From NCBI GenBank assembly GCA_963711375.1, contig CAVQDV010000005.1, positions 2,728,001-2,792,000 on the forward strand: DNA of 64,000 nucleotides, read 5' to 3'. This stretch comes from CAVQDV01 sp963711375 (GTDB taxonomy: Bacteria > Pseudomonadota > Gammaproteobacteria > Coxiellales > Coxiellaceae). Positions 63,228-64,000 of this stretch are shown piece by piece. The translations under genes and the position numbers were made by a program. How positions within the stretch are numbered: the stretch's first letter is position 1; every line of letters starts with the position of its first letter. The notes under the pieces are model-generated. The model worked only from the letters and a program-made list of their open reading frames with translations, searched no databases and was not told the origin of the DNA.

Positions 63228-64000
63228 ATGACTAGTTTTATTGGAAGAACCACAGAAATTCAAAGAATTCGGCAGCTCCTTGAGAAGGCAACGGCTAGTC
63301 TTGTGGTCGTTTCTGGACGCAGGCGGGTGGGTAAAAGTAGTCTAATTGAACACTTTGGCCAAGACTATTCAATGCTGTCTTTTGAAGGTTTGTCCCCACG
63401 CCAGGCGATCACCACTCAAGATCAGCTTGATGAATTTGCTCGTCAACTTGCTCGCCAATGTCAGGCCCCCTATCGACGTTTCTCAGACTGGGGTGATGCG
63501 CTTCATGCATTAAGTCAACATACTCAAAAGGGGCAAAAAGTTATTCTGCTCGATGAGATAAGCTGGATGGCTCTTGAAGACCCTGATTTCCCTGGAAAAA
63601 TAAAAATCGCTTGGGATAAATATTTTAAAAAAAATCCAAAAATGATTCTTTTTTTATGTGGATCTGTTTCAACGTGGATTAAGAAAAACATTGTTAATAA
63701 TACGGGATTTCACGGAAGAATATCTCTGAAACTCAATTTGCGAGAATTACCCTTGAATATTTGCAAAAAATTTTGGGGGCGCTATGAGAATAAAATTTCT
63801 AATTTAGAAAAGCTGAGACTCATCTCCGTCACAGGAGGAATACCTAAATATCTTGAAGAAATTAACCCAAAAATCACAGCCGAAGAAAACATAAGAAGAA
63901 TGGCTTTCACGGAAGGGGGAATCTTATTTAACGATTTCACCGATATCTTTACCGATACTTTAATGCGAAAAAGTGATATCTACGAGAAAATTGTTCGCCT
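63228..64000 (+). CDS. archaeal-type AAA ATPase (ATPase 2), partial at right edge
   Basis: 257 residues are visible before the window ends. AGAGG precedes the ATG. Walker A is VVSGRRRVGKSSLIEHF near residue 30 and Walker B is VILLDEISWM near residue 110. FLCGSVSTWI and VTGGIPKYLEEI match the corresponding blocks of ATPase 1. The C-terminal part, where a nuclease-like domain would be, lies outside. Its promoter is covered by two palindromic units. Confidence 0.85.
   Translation, partial: MTSFIGRTTEIQRIRQLLEKATASLVVVSGRRRVGKSSLIEHFGQDYSMLSFEGLSPRQAITTQDQLDEFARQLARQCQAPYRRFSDWGDALHALSQHTQKGQKVILLDEISWMALEDPDFPGKIKIAWDKYFKKNPKMILFLCGSVSTWIKKNIVNNTGFHGRISLKLNLRELPLNICKKFWGRYENKISNLEKLRLISVTGGIPKYLEEINPKITAEENIRRMAFTEGGILFNDFTDIFTDTLMRKSDIYEKIVR

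Overview
The window is a gene-dense, AT-rich stretch of a gammaproteobacterial chromosome. The best fit is a member of the Legionellales (Coxiella/Legionella/Aquicella-like). Three things point that way: E. coli-like core operons (sdhCDAB-sucABCD with divergent gltA; initiator tRNA-rimP-nusA-infB-rbfA-truB; glyA-nrdR-nusB), many small outer-membrane barrels including PagL-type lipid A deacylases, and large ankyrin or TPR-like proteins of the kind that intracellular relatives use as effectors. The lineage is inferred from gene content; no rRNA is present.

Layout. 1-2369: tail of a RecB/AddA-like helicase-nuclease and a cytosolic 5'-nucleotidase. 2338-3888: an amino-acid permease. 3902-10241: envelope island with seven predicted outer-membrane barrel genes, orn and plsY; three barrels are PagL-like and one is a fusion of two neighbouring gene types. 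10296-13808: four genes coupled by 4-base overlaps (L,D-transpeptidase, cysQ, mdh, tsaD). 13934-14563: a toxin-antitoxin pair with a leaderless-looking toxin. 14740-14871: a decayed tnpB end. 15289-18262: two members of a TPR-like family at the tail of the TCA operon. 18273-29038: the succinyl-CoA synthetase, 2-oxoglutarate dehydrogenase, succinate dehydrogenase and citrate synthase genes. 29038-32494: thiL, pgpA, a degenerate S24-type regulator, a DUF167 protein and oxyR. 32484-35882: an ankyrin protein with internal DNA repeats. 36083-41197: a dicarboxylate/amino-acid symporter, a second APC permease and a fused E1 dehydrogenase. 41290-46461: nusB, nrdR, glyA, radA, hemB and a glycine-zipper lipoprotein. 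46784-48545: a complete IS1202-like element with a 16-base target duplication. 48616-49095: a Mpo1-like protein. 49075-54964: the nusA-infB operon and initiator tRNA. 55124-59825: leuS, lptE, holA and nadD. 59872-64000: two archaeal-type AAA ATPases, each preceded by palindromic repeats overlapping a promoter, with a third TPR-like family member between them.

How the genes fit together. Two APC permeases, a GltP/DctA-type symporter and a complete-looking TCA block suggest growth on amino acids. The envelope island would remodel lipid A and the surface. sucC, sucD and nusA are each interrupted by what looks like one missing base. These genes are expected to be essential or important, so an assembly error is the first explanation to exclude.

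The most novel candidates are the three-member TPR-like family with a shared C-terminal basic motif (two of them transcribed from the end of the TCA operon), the split/fused PagL arrangement with a Ser-to-Cys paralog, and the palindrome-operator ATPase modules.
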